From assembly GCA_964442785.1 (NCBI GenBank), contig CAYTZW010000017.1:1-25188 (forward strand): a DNA stretch of 25,188 nucleotides, written 5' to 3'. This document shows positions 1-8,516 of the stretch, piece by piece. The notes beneath the pieces were generated by a model. It saw only the letters and a program-made list of their open reading frames with translations. It was not told the origin of the DNA and searched no databases. Source of the stretch: SIG223 sp964442785 (GTDB taxonomy: Bacteria; Bacillota_I; Bacilli_A; RFN20; DUOF01). Every line of letters begins with the position of its first letter. Position 1 is the first letter of the stretch. The position numbers and the translations under genes are program-made.

Positions 1-51
1 TTTTAGAGTGCTTGCCTTATTTTTTTTAACCACCCCAGAATTTAAAGAGCC

Positions 52-80
52 AAAATCTAAATGCTGTTTAGATTTTTTTT
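52..80 (+). terminator. Intrinsic terminator of a gene left of the window
   Basis: A 10-bp stem (52-61 pairs with 67-76) with a 5-nt loop runs into a T tract ending at 80. The orientation suits a rightward gene that ends before the window. The preceding ~50 bases show no recognisable coding region. Seen directly; its function is inferred. Confidence 0.6.
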
Positions 81-116
81 TATTTATGCGTATTTTGGGC
101 AAAATACATCAGCTTC

Positions 117-132
117 ATTTGTATATACAAAT
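117..132. repeat. 16-bp perfect palindrome downstream of dinD
   Basis: The sequence ATTTGTATATACAAAT is perfectly self-complementary and lies 5 bases beyond the dinD stop codon. No T tract follows on the leftward strand, so it is not a standard terminator. It could be a weak transcript-end hairpin or a protein site. Confidence 0.4.
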
Positions 133-137
133 AATTT

Positions 138-1031
138 TTATTCATCTAGCATAAGTTTTTTAGCATTATTTTTAAGTTCTTTTAGCTTTTTCTTTTCTAT
201 TTCGTTTATACTTTGCTTTGGTGTTTCCATATTTTCAGGCAAAGTTCCATTAACTTTTTTTATTGCTTCTCTTACAGCAGTTCCAACTTCATAATGTGCC
301 ATTATTGCATTTTCAGCACCATTTATAAATTCTTTTTTAATTTTTTCTTCAGTTTGTGAAATTCTAAATAAATTAGCAATGAGTTCTGGACTAGCCATAA
401 AATCTAAAATTTTTTCATTTGGTTTCAATCCTTTTCTTTTATGAATATCAGCAACTGTTTCTCCACCATATAACCCCATATAACCAGCATTTTGAAAAGT
501 TGCAAATTCTTCGTCCGTTAAAACTCCTGCTTTGTAAGCAGCCTCTGCAAGCAGTTGATTCCATTGTCTAATATCCCCTCGAGTTACCAGCCTTTTATTA
601 TCTTCATCTAATGCATTAAAATAATCATTTAATTCTTGTCGTCTTGTTTGAATTGCAAAATACGTTTGACCAACTGCAATAATTTCTTTTCGAGGGTCTG
701 CGTTTTGAACAATCAAATAGCAAGCATAACGAGAAAGTTCATAATCAAGAATAGATTTTATTTTGGTTTTCTTGACCTCAGGAAAACCAAAATTTTGTTT
801 TTGGGAAGTTGCTTTATTAGGCATTTCAACCGTTTTTTTGCTTTCAAAAAAGTGTTCAGAAATATTAAATCCTGCATTCTTACACGCAAGCATTGCCCTA
901 TCTATGACTTTCTTAAAATTTTCCCATTTTGCATATTCTAGTACTTTTTGCAATTCTCTTGCTAGCCAATAATCACTTCTACCTTCTTGAGTATGTTTAA
1001 TATCTTCAAATGATTTGTATTCTTTTTGCAT
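138..1031 (-). CDS. dinD: DNA damage-inducible protein D (DinD)
   Basis: The 297-residue protein closely follows E. coli DinD from memory, including LSRYACYLIVQN (99-110), GQTYFAIQTRRQEL (121-134) and FQNAGYMGLYGG (179-190). E. coli DinD is SOS-induced and is reported to act on RecA filaments; its role in Firmicutes is unclear. The family is also common on phages and plasmids, so this copy may have been acquired. The start is supported by AAGGAG 8 nt upstream. The N-terminal half resembles Bro-N/KilA-type DNA-binding regions. The lysine-rich C-terminal tail looks helical. The gene stands alone, divergent from the large surface-protein gene, with a possible damage operator upstream. Confidence 0.88.
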   Translation of the reverse strand: MQKEYKSFEDIKHTQEGRSDYWLARELQKVLEYAKWENFKKVIDRAMLACKNAGFNISEHFFESKKTVEMPNKATSQKQNFGFPEVKKTKIKSILDYELSRYACYLIVQNADPRKEIIAVGQTYFAIQTRRQELNDYFNALDEDNKRLVTRGDIRQWNQLLAEAAYKAGVLTDEEFATFQNAGYMGLYGGETVADIHKRKGLKPNEKILDFMASPELIANLFRISQTEEKIKKEFINGAENAIMAHYEVGTAVREAIKKVNGTLPENMETPKQSINEIEKKKLKELKNNAKKLMLDE

Positions 1032-1073
1032 AATTTCTCCTTTTTATTATATTAAAAATCATTGTAACATAAA

Positions 1074-1089
1074 AGAACACCATAGTTCT
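1074..1089. promoter_or_regulatory. Candidate SOS/LexA-type operator upstream of dinD
   Basis: AGAAC-ACCATA-GTTCT is a perfect 5-bp inverted repeat with a 6-bp centre, about 45 bp upstream of the dinD start. The Bacillus LexA box is GAAC-N4-GTTC, so the half-sites match but the spacing is 2 bp longer. TACAAT and TATAAT -10-like elements lie between it and the gene on the leftward strand. Damage control is inferred from the gene and the half-sites. Confidence 0.4.
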
Positions 1090-1232
1090 ATATTTTTATG
1101 TAATTTCTTTTTAGTACTATACAAATAATAATTTTCAATATTAGTAAACTGCGTTTAGTTCAAAAATTTGCATGACAAACCACTTGTGTATGTTTTTATA
1201 TATCTAAAGATATATAAACTTTTTACATAATT

Positions 1233-1269
1233 TTGAAAAGTTGCGTTTATATATATATATATATATAAT
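1233..1269 (+). promoter_or_regulatory. Promoter region with (TA)10 tract, surface-protein gene
   Basis: Ten uninterrupted TA dinucleotides occupy 1248-1267. A TATAAT (1264-1269) lies 17 bp downstream of TTGCGT (1241-1246), so the tract forms most of the spacer. A better -35, TTGAAA (1233-1238), is 17 bp from a TATATA inside the tract (1256-1261). Repeat-number change could alter spacing for the first pairing but not the second. The promoter assignment is inference. Confidence 0.35.
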
Positions 1270-1325
1270 TGACCTTGTAAAAGAGATGTATACTTGCAAA
1301 AGATGCAATCTTGGGGGTGTTATAT

Positions 1326-4300
1326 ATGAAAAAGGGAAAAATAGCTTTATTAGCCTTATTTTTGGCTTTTTTAGGTATGTTTTTAATATCAAGTCAAAAT
1401 ATAAAAGCAGGAGCTGATGATAGTTTAAGTCTAAATACTGAAATAACTATATATGGCTCTGACGGAACTAATTATATGATTAGTGGCAAATCAGGGAGTT
1501 ACTCTAATAGTTATACTGTAGTTGCTCCTATGGAGCTTAGTATAACTGCTGATAGTGGACAATTTTGTGGTTATTATTCTTCTTGTGTTTCTTTAAGAGG
1601 AGATTATTCTTATTCTGGTATTGGAGCAGGTTCGTATTCTGTTTATGTTATCGATTATTATAATGCGAGTTCTGGTAGTATTGATACATACGCTACATAT
1701 AGTATCTCTATAACTGTTAAAGAAAATTCATCGTCTAGTGGTAGCGGTTCTTCTAGTGGCAGTTCAAGTGGAAGCAGTTCAGGTTCATCATCTAGTGGCT
1801 CAGGAAGTTCAAGTGAAACAACACCAAGCGATTCATCTATCCCTGTTTGGTATACTGATAATATTACAACTATTTATGGTGGCACGAGTATTTATGTTCA
1901 GTTAACAAGTACTAATGAAATATATGGTTACTCATCTGCTTCGTCTTATTATAAATATGGGTGGTCTACAAGTGCAGATACAGTACCTTCTACTTGGTCA
2001 AAATCTTTTGTGGATTGGAGAGCTAATAAAATTTCTTTTGTAACAACATCACCATTTGTTATTGAAAATAGTAATTATTATTTATGGATATATTATCAAG
2101 GACAAGATACTTCTGGTAATATTTCAACATTTTGTGGGAAAAATCCTTTTTCTAATGGAACATCATATAATAGCAGTGTAGTGTATCATTACATTATCCT
2201 TGGAGATAATGTTGCTCCTGTTTGGTACACTGCAAATATTAGTGAAATAAAATCGCTTTCGGAACTACAATTTGAATTATCAGATAATTATGGTTTTGGA
2301 ACAATATCTCCGGAGTTATATAGTTATGACTGGTCAATGAACTTGGATAACCTTTCGCCAAACTTTGATAAAGCAATTTATTCATATGAAAATAATAAAA
2401 TATCAATATCCATTTTAGCACCTCATGTAATTGAAAACACAACATATTATTTAATAATAGAAAGACGTGGACAAGATGGGGCGGGAAATGCGGCAGAATT
2501 TTCTGGAAAAGATCCCTATTATTATGGAGAATATAATGAATATCTCGTTTATGAATATACGATAGTAGCTAATGATATTATTGATGATGAATCACCTATA
2601 TGGAAGGCTGATTATTCTAATACAATTCTAAATGGTTCTGTGATAACTTTTCAATTAACAGATAATAGATCAATATATGGATATGAAAATGCAGATATAT
2701 ATTATAAATATGGATGGTCGACTTCCTCTAGCACCGTTCCTTCCTCATGGCTAACTACATTTACATCATTAACATCAACTAAAATTGCTTTTTCTGTTAA
2801 AGTACCTACAGTTTCTTCTGATACTTCATACTATTTATGGATATATAATCGTGGTGGGGATAATGCGGGTAATATTTCAAATATTACTGGTTGTAATTAT
2901 AATACAGGAACTAAATATAACAGTTATTTAATATTTATTTATACTGTATCAAAGAGTACTTCAATAGAAAATGTTTGGTATACTGAAGACACTGATACTA
3001 TTTATAGTAATGATCCAATATATGTTAAATTGACAAGTGGCTATGTAGAAGACTACTTATATTCTTCTCCTGAAAGGTATCAATATGGTTGGTGTGTTTC
3101 TAGTGATTCTCCTTCATTGTGTTACAATTTTGGAATATCTTGGAATACAACTTTTTTAACGAAGACATCCACTGAATTGTCTTTTGTTATTTCAGCTCCA
3201 AAGGTTTCGTCTTCTACTATTTATTATTTATGGATTAAAAATAGTTCGGGTTCATTTTCTGGAAAAAAAGCATATGCCATTTATAACAAGTATAATTTAA
3301 GCTCTTATGCAATCTATGATTCTTTTTATGATGAAAGTGGAAGTATATTATATAAATATACTATTTTACCAAAGGATGATTCAAATGATGATATATCTCC
3401 TGTTTGGTATACAGAAAATGTTTCAGAAGTAGAAGCAGGAAAAAGTATGTATTTTCAATTAACGGACAATGTTGATATATGGGGATATTCATTAGCAACA
3501 TACTATTATCAATATGGTTGGTCTACTTATAGTGGTGGAAGTTGTGATTCACCAACATTAACTTCGATAACTCAAACAAAAATTTCTTTTATAACAACTG
3601 CACCTATTGTGAGTACTGAAAAAACATATTATTTTAGAATATGTTTTTTAGGAAAAGACTCATCAGGAAATATATCAATTTTTGAAGGAAAACAACCATA
3701 TTCAAGTGGTTCAACATATGATTCTTACTTTGTTTATGAGTATACAATTTTGCCTGACAAGGAAACTCCTATTTGGTATACAGAAGATGTGTCTGAAACA
3801 AAATCAGGAGATAGTATATATGTACAATTAACAGATAATGAAAAAATATGGAACTATGAAAAGGCTACTTATTATTACAAATATGGTTGGTCTACTAGTT
3901 CTACATTCGAACCTAATTGGAAAACTACTTTTACTTCAATGACACAAACAAAAGTTTCGTTTACAACAGTAGTTCCTTTTGTATCCAGTAATACCACATA
4001 TTATTTATGGATATATTATCTAGGAAAAGACTCATCAGGAAATATATCAACTTTTGAAGGAAAACAGCCCATTTCAAGCGGTTCAGCATCTAATTCAAAT
4101 ATTATATATCAATATACAATTTTAGCAGATACTACTTCACCTACTATAAGACTTAATTCTTCTAGTGGGAAAATATTAGAAGATAAAAATACAAGTTATT
4201 ATACCAACGTTCCTCTAACATTATTCTTCGAAGATAATACATTTAAAAATTATACTATCTCAGGTCCTGTAACGTACACAGGATCAGGAGATAGATACAC

Positions 4301-4928
4301 TTTAACTACTGCTGGTTCGTATAGTATTACTGCTTATGATTATGCAGGTAATATGACTTCTATTGCTATTGAAATAAGTGATGACGGTTCTATCTCTAAT
4401 AAATCAGTTTTATCTAACCCAGCATCTTTGCTAGAAGGAAGAATTCATTTTACAATAGCAAATTCTAATATCACAGAAATGTATAAAAATGGAACGGTTA
4501 GATATTTTACAGGTAAATATGGTAATTATAGTACTATGGATTTAATATCTAGTGGAATTAGTGATTATGGTGTTGAGTATAATGCATCTTCTTTCTTTAC
4601 AAAAGGGGAAATTGTTACACCTCAAGGCTTAGTTGGAGATGTTGAATTGTATATTGAGTTAAGTAGTAATGGATTAGATACTATTTATATTAAATCAGGC
4701 TGTATTAATGTAGGCGGAAAAGATATTCTTAATATCAATCTTTTTGTAGAATTGGAAGAATTTAATGAAGAAACATTCAATAATTTAAGCTTATCTACTT
4801 CTAACATCGTAATTAAAGAAAATATTACAAAACCTAATTATTTATTATTTATTTCAATGATAATAATTTCTTCTTTATTAGCATTAGAAGTAATTGTCAT
4901 AAGAAAACATAAAAAAGCACATAACTAA
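1326..4928 (+). CDS. Large secreted, membrane-anchored repeat protein
   Basis: The protein has 1200 residues from the ATG at 1326, which is preceded by GGGGGTG; a TTG 15 bp upstream is in frame but lies on top of this ribosome site. It starts with a signal peptide (KK, then a hydrophobic stretch, probable cleavage near residue 28-30). A ~100-residue domain follows, then a Ser/Gly linker (about 134-169). Six ~120-residue repeats begin near residues 173, 297, 423, 549, 691 and 814, each opening with a variant of PVWYTEN. Recurrent inner motifs are YYKYGWST, YYLWIYY and DSSGNIS. An Ig-like module with YDYAGN (from 938), a distinct C-terminal domain, one transmembrane helix (about 1171-1191) and a basic tail complete it. 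There is no LPXTG signal. It is probably an adhesin or surface scaffold; the family is not recognised. Confidence 0.75.
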   Translation: MKKGKIALLALFLAFLGMFLISSQNIKAGADDSLSLNTEITIYGSDGTNYMISGKSGSYSNSYTVVAPMELSITADSGQFCGYYSSCVSLRGDYSYSGIGAGSYSVYVIDYYNASSGSIDTYATYSISITVKENSSSSGSGSSSGSSSGSSSGSSSSGSGSSSETTPSDSSIPVWYTDNITTIYGGTSIYVQLTSTNEIYGYSSASSYYKYGWSTSADTVPSTWSKSFVDWRANKISFVTTSPFVIENSNYYLWIYYQGQDTSGNISTFCGKNPFSNGTSYNSSVVYHYIILGDNVAPVWYTANISEIKSLSELQFELSDNYGFGTISPELYSYDWSMNLDNLSPNFDKAIYSYENNKISISILAPHVIENTTYYLIIERRGQDGAGNAAEFSGKDPYYYGEYNEYLVYEYTIVANDIIDDESPIWKADYSNTILNGSVITFQLTDNRSIYGYENADIYYKYGWSTSSSTVPSSWLTTFTSLTSTKIAFSVKVPTVSSDTSYYLWIYNRGGDNAGNISNITGCNYNTGTKYNSYLIFIYTVSKSTSIENVWYTEDTDTIYSNDPIYVKLTSGYVEDYLYSSPERYQYGWCVSSDSPSLCYNFGISWNTTFLTKTSTELSFVISAPKVSSSTIYYLWIKNSSGSFSGKKAYAIYNKYNLSSYAIYDSFYDESGSILYKYTILPKDDSNDDISPVWYTENVSEVEAGKSMYFQLTDNVDIWGYSLATYYYQYGWSTYSGGSCDSPTLTSITQTKISFITTAPIVSTEKTYYFRICFLGKDSSGNISIFEGKQPYSSGSTYDSYFVYEYTILPDKETPIWYTEDVSETKSGDSIYVQLTDNEKIWNYEKATYYYKYGWSTSSTFEPNWKTTFTSMTQTKVSFTTVVPFVSSNTTYYLWIYYLGKDSSGNISTFEGKQPISSGSASNSNIIYQYTILADTTSPTIRLNSSSGKILEDKNTSYYTNVPLTLFFEDNTFKNYTISGPVTYTGSGDRYTLTTAGSYSITAYDYAGNMTSIAIEISDDGSISNKSVLSNPASLLEGRIHFTIANSNITEMYKNGTVRYFTGKYGNYSTMDLISSGISDYGVEYNASSFFTKGEIVTPQGLVGDVELYIELSSNGLDTIYIKSGCINVGGKDILNINLFVELEEFNEETFNNLSLSTSNIVIKENITKPNYLLFISMIIISSLLALEVIVIRKHKKAHN

Positions 4929-4942
4929 ATTCGTATAGATTA

Positions 4943-4975
4943 AAAAATATGCAAAACACCCCTTGCATATTTTTT
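4943..4975. terminator. Bidirectional terminator, surface gene / rsuA
   Basis: A 12-bp stem (4943-4954 with 4963-4974) encloses an 8-nt C-rich loop. The arms begin with an A run and end with a T run, so each strand presents a U tract. It lies between the stops of the two convergent genes. Confidence 0.8.
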
Positions 4976-4980
4976 CTTTA

Positions 4981-5679
4981 CTATTTTCTTTTTAGTTTTT
5001 CTATTTCTTCTTCGGTAAGTAATCTATATTTCCTTTTTTCTAAGGTGTCATCTAACTTTAAATTGCTAAATTCCACCCTTTTTAAGTATTTCACAGGCTT
5101 ACCAATCTTTTCAAACATTCTCTTTACTTGATGATACTTTCCTTCTGTAATGGTCAAAAAACAGGTCTTATTTGAAATAATTTCTAATTTAGCAGGTAAA
5201 CATTTTTCATTATTATCAATAGTTATTCCTTTTTTGAAGGTTTCAATATCTTCTTCTTTTAATATGCCTTCAATCTCTACATAGTATTTTTTGGCTACGT
5301 GCTTTTTGTTAGATAATAGGTCGTGAGCTAGTTTTCCATCGTTAGAGAGAATAAGTAGTCCTTCAGTATCTTTATCCAATCTTCCAAAAGGAAACAAGTC
5401 GAAGTGTGAATATTCGGGTACTAAATCAATTACCGTTTTTTCTTTTTTATCGAAGGTTGCACTTACAATTCCTGCGGGTTTATGAAGCATTATGTAAATA
5501 TACTTTTGATAATTTATTTCCTGATTATCTACTAAAATGATATCTTTATTTTCATCTACTTTATAATCATCATTTGTTACGATATTTCCATTTACGGTTA
5601 TATGTTTTTTTCTTATTAATTCTTTTACTTCTTTTCTAGTTCCTAACCCACAGGACGCTAACATTTTATCTAATCTCAT
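4981..5679 (-). CDS. rsuA: 16S rRNA pseudouridine synthase, RsuA family
   Basis: The protein has 232 residues. An S4 RNA-binding domain begins at the N-terminus (MRLDKMLASCGLGTRKE, then a KKHITVNG element). The RsuA/RluB/E/F catalytic domain follows, with HKPAGIVSAT (66-75) and GRLDKDTEGLL (99-109); Asp102 is the expected catalytic aspartate. Length and order fit the enzyme that makes pseudouridine 516 in 16S rRNA, though the exact target among RsuA-family members cannot be proved here. The start codon directly abuts the queH stop and uses an AGAGGAAAA ribosome site inside queH. It is the last gene of the tgt-queA-queH-rsuA unit. Confidence 0.88.
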   Translation of the reverse strand: MRLDKMLASCGLGTRKEVKELIRKKHITVNGNIVTNDDYKVDENKDIILVDNQEINYQKYIYIMLHKPAGIVSATFDKKEKTVIDLVPEYSHFDLFPFGRLDKDTEGLLILSNDGKLAHDLLSNKKHVAKKYYVEIEGILKEEDIETFKKGITIDNNEKCLPAKLEIISNKTCFLTITEGKYHQVKRMFEKIGKPVKYLKRVEFSNLKLDDTLEKRKYRLLTEEEIEKLKRK

Positions 5680-6288
5680 TTAATTTTCCTCTTTTTTTAT
5701 TGAATACTCACAACCACAATATTGTTGTCGATATAAGTCAGCTTCTTTAGCAATTTTATTTCCTATTTCCGTTCCTTTATCTTTTTTGAAATCCGCTACT
5801 AAGTATTTAACATTAGGGTATTTATTATTTAAAGCTAAGCCTATTCTATTAATCATTTGAGAATTTTTAAAACGAGAAACAGATAAAACTGTACAAACAT
5901 ATTCATAGTTATTTGCACTGGCGTATTTTAAAGTTTCTTCTATTCTTTTGGAATAGCATTTAAAACATCTCCATTGTCCTTCTTTCATATCTTTTCCTTT
6001 TCTTAAAACTTTCATATATTCTTCGTAATTGTATTCTTTTTCGATTATTTTAATTTCAGGGTAATTGTTTTGAATATACCTTTTTAATTCTTCAAATCTT
6101 TTAGAGTATTCTCCAAAAGGATAGATATTAGAATTGGCATAGAATAAGGTAACATTAAAATATTTAGTTAATAAAGTTAGGGGATAGCAAGAGCAAGGAG
6201 CACAGCAAATATGTAATAACAAGGAAGGCTTATAATCGAGTTTTTCTACTATTTTGAGCATTTCTTTATGATAATTTATTATTTGCAT
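5680..6288 (-). CDS. queH: Epoxyqueuosine reductase QueH
   Basis: The 202-residue protein carries the QueH (DUF208) cysteine pattern: HICCAPCSC (Cys28, 29, 32, 34), RCFKC (Cys108, Cys111) and YCGCEYS (Cys191, Cys193). QueH reduces epoxyqueuosine to queuosine in tRNA, the last step of the pathway, and is a non-homologous substitute for the cobalamin-dependent QueG. The ATG overlaps the queA stop codon by one base (TAATG), so translational coupling is likely. Neighbours supply the two preceding steps, which agrees with the call. Confidence 0.92.
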   Translation of the reverse strand: MQIINYHKEMLKIVEKLDYKPSLLLHICCAPCSCYPLTLLTKYFNVTLFYANSNIYPFGEYSKRFEELKRYIQNNYPEIKIIEKEYNYEEYMKVLRKGKDMKEGQWRCFKCYSKRIEETLKYASANNYEYVCTVLSVSRFKNSQMINRIGLALNNKYPNVKYLVADFKKDKGTEIGNKIAKEADLYRQQYCGCEYSIKKEEN

Positions 6289-7310
6289 TATTTAATAAAC
6301 ATCGCATCTCCAAAAGAGAAAAAACGATACCTTTCTTTAACGGCTTCCCTGTAAGCATTTAAAACATTTTCTTTTCCTGCTAAAGCACTTACTAACATAA
6401 TCAAAGTTGATTTAGGTAAATGAAAATTAGTTATCAGAGCATCTATGGCTTGGAATTTATATCCTGGATAGATAAATATAGAAGTGTCATCTTCACATTC
6501 TTTAAAAGTTCCATATTTGTTGTAGATACTTTCTAACGTTCTTGTTGAAGTTGTCCCAATAGAGATAATTCTTCTTTTTTCTTGTTTTGCTTTATTTAAT
6601 TCATCAGCGGTTTCTTTTGTCATATAATAATGTTCTGTATGCATATGATGTTCTTCTATTTTTTCAACACTTACAGGTCTAAAAGTACCTAATCCAATAT
6701 GCAAAGTAACATCTAAGACAATGACCCCTTTTTCTTTTAATTTGGCAAAAAGTTCATCATTAAAATGAAATCCTGCGGTTGGAGCAGCAGCACTTCCATT
6801 TATTTTAGCATAGACAGTTTGATAACGATTTTTTTCATTTAACTTTTCGTGAATATAAGGTGGTAAAGGCATATTTCCAATTTCCTCTAAAACTTCATAA
6901 AATATTCCTTTACAATCAAATTTAAAAATTCTAATTCCTTCTTCTTTTACTTCTACACATTCTGCATAAAGTTTATCAGAAAACTTAAAAGAAGTTCCTA
7001 ATTTAGCAACTTTAGCATTTCCTATTAAACATTCCCATTTGTTATCTTCAAGTTGTTTTAATAAAAGACATTCTATTCTAGCTCCTGTTTTTTCTTTTAT
7101 TCCAAAGATTCTAGCAGGAATAACTTTCGTATTGTTTCTAACCAAAACATCGCCTTTTTGAAGATAATCAACAATATCATAAAAATGTTTATGAGTTATT
7201 TCTCCAGTTTTTTTATCTAATACCATTAAACGAGAAGTTACTCTATCCTTCAAAGGAGTTTGAGCAATTAATTCTTCTGGTAATTCATAATCAAAATCTT
7301 TTACTTCCAT
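6288..7310 (-). CDS. queA: tRNA preQ1-34 ribosyltransferase-isomerase QueA
   Basis: QueA transfers and isomerises the ribosyl part of S-adenosylmethionine onto preQ1 at the tRNA wobble position, giving epoxyqueuosine. Family hallmarks are the N-terminal DYELPEELIAQTPLKDR, the NGSAAAPTAGFHF block and HIGLGTFRPV. From the chosen start the protein has 340 residues, the normal size. The frame is open 27 bp further upstream with another ATG, but the start at 7310 begins at the conserved N-terminus and has AAGAGG at a good distance. That site lies within the last codons of tgt; only one base separates the tgt stop from this start. Confidence 0.93.
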   Translation of the reverse strand: MEVKDFDYELPEELIAQTPLKDRVTSRLMVLDKKTGEITHKHFYDIVDYLQKGDVLVRNNTKVIPARIFGIKEKTGARIECLLLKQLEDNKWECLIGNAKVAKLGTSFKFSDKLYAECVEVKEEGIRIFKFDCKGIFYEVLEEIGNMPLPPYIHEKLNEKNRYQTVYAKINGSAAAPTAGFHFNDELFAKLKEKGVIVLDVTLHIGLGTFRPVSVEKIEEHHMHTEHYYMTKETADELNKAKQEKRRIISIGTTSTRTLESIYNKYGTFKECEDDTSIFIYPGYKFQAIDALITNFHLPKSTLIMLVSALAGKENVLNAYREAVKERYRFFSFGDAMFIK

Positions 7311-7311
7311 T

Positions 7312-8454
7312 TTAAAAACCTCTTGGATTTGTAACATTCAATCCATATTTTTCAAAGAATTCATCTTTGAAATCTTGCAATCTATCTTCTTTAATTGCTT
7401 CTCTAATATCTTCCATTAATTTAACTAAAAATCTAATATTGTGAATTGATAATAATCTTTTTCCAAAGCCTTCATCACATTTATAAAGATGTCTTAAATA
7501 AGAACGACTATATTTATTTCTGCAAGTGTAGCAATCACAATTTTCATCAATAGGTCTTAAATCATATTCATTAGCTTTATCTCTGATATTTAATCTTCCT
7601 TGAGAAGTCATTAAAGCACCGTGTCTAGCAATTCTAGTAGGCAAGACACAATCAAACATATCTAGTCCACGAATAACGCCTTCTAAAATAGCATCATAAG
7701 AACCAACACCCATTAAATACCTTGGTTTGTCAGAAGGCAAATAAGGAATAGAATAGTCAATCATTTTATACATAACTTCCTTTGTTTCTCCAACACTTGT
7801 TCCACCGATAGAATAACCATCAAAATCCATTTTCACAAGTTCAGTGGCACTAAGTTTTCTTAAATCTTCAAATTCTCCACCTTGTACTATTCCAAATAAA
7901 GCTTGAGTTGATGAAGTATTAGCGTCTTTTCCTCTTTTTGCCCACCTTAATGTTCTTTCAACTGAATTTTTCATATATTCATAAGAACAAGGATAAGGAG
8001 GACATTCATCAAAACTCATCATAATATCCGCTCCAATTTTGTTTTGTATTTCGATTGACTTTTCAGGAGATAAGAAAAGTTTTCTTCCGTCTAAATGAGA
8101 TTTAAAAGTTACCCCTTCTTCACTTATTTTTCGATTATCTGCTAAAGAAAAAACTTGAAAACCACCAGAATCAGTTAACATAGGGCCATTATAATGCATA
8201 AACTTTTGAACTCCACCATTAGCGGCTACAACATCTTCCCCAGGTCTTAACCAAAGATGATACGTGTTAGCTAAAACAACACCAGTTCCCATTTCTTTTA
8301 GTTCCTCAGGAGATAAATATTTTACAGTTGCCAAAGTACCTACAGGCATAAACATAGGAGTTTCCACATCACCGTGTGGAGTGTGCAAAATACCATATCG
8401 AGCACCAGTTTGTTTACATATATGTTTTATTTCAAACCAAAAATCTTTACTCAT
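7312..8454 (-). CDS. tgt: tRNA-guanine transglycosylase
   Basis: Tgt exchanges guanine 34 for preQ1 in tRNAs with GUN anticodons. The 380 residues are typical of the bacterial enzyme. Visible motifs are DSGGFQVFSL (Asp95, the general acid/base), the GGTSVGE loop and DCVLPTR with nucleophile Asp268. The zinc site is CDCYTC (Cys306, 308, 311) plus His338. All key residues are present. It is the first gene of the queuosine/rsuA unit. A TGATATAAT extended -10 lies just upstream, and GGTG precedes the ATG. No preQ1 biosynthesis genes are nearby, so the precursor pathway is elsewhere or preQ1/queuine is salvaged. Confidence 0.95.
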   Translation of the reverse strand: MSKDFWFEIKHICKQTGARYGILHTPHGDVETPMFMPVGTLATVKYLSPEELKEMGTGVVLANTYHLWLRPGEDVVAANGGVQKFMHYNGPMLTDSGGFQVFSLADNRKISEEGVTFKSHLDGRKLFLSPEKSIEIQNKIGADIMMSFDECPPYPCSYEYMKNSVERTLRWAKRGKDANTSSTQALFGIVQGGEFEDLRKLSATELVKMDFDGYSIGGTSVGETKEVMYKMIDYSIPYLPSDKPRYLMGVGSYDAILEGVIRGLDMFDCVLPTRIARHGALMTSQGRLNIRDKANEYDLRPIDENCDCYTCRNKYSRSYLRHLYKCDEGFGKRLLSIHNIRFLVKLMEDIREAIKEDRLQDFKDEFFEKYGLNVTNPRGF

Positions 8455-8470
8455 AAAATCACCATTTGGA

Positions 8471-8499
8471 ATTATATCATAGATTGGTAAAAATGAAAA
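8471..8499 (-). promoter_or_regulatory. Probable promoter of tgt-queA-queH-rsuA
   Basis: On the leftward strand an extended -10, TGATATAAT (8471-8479), has TTTTCA 17 bp upstream (8494-8499). It sits about 20 bp before the tgt start, in the only real gap of the unit. Confidence 0.45.
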
Positions 8500-8516
8500 A
8501 GATAAAAGGAAAATAT

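Noticed and set aside
61..941. Plus-strand open frames opposite dinD
   Set aside because: They are antisense to a well-supported DinD, lack ribosome sites and encode Phe/Ser/Lys-biased sequence.
1269..1294. TTGACC/TATACT promoter before the surface gene
   Set aside because: The elements are only 14 bp apart, too short for a normal sigma-A promoter.
1311..1325. TTG as start of the surface-protein gene
   Set aside because: It overlaps the GGGGGTG ribosome site of the ATG at 1326, which directly begins a signal peptide.
1730..1830. Short tandem repeats resembling a CRISPR or VNTR array
   Set aside because: They are the coding bases of a Ser/Gly linker; there are no regular spacers or palindromic repeats.
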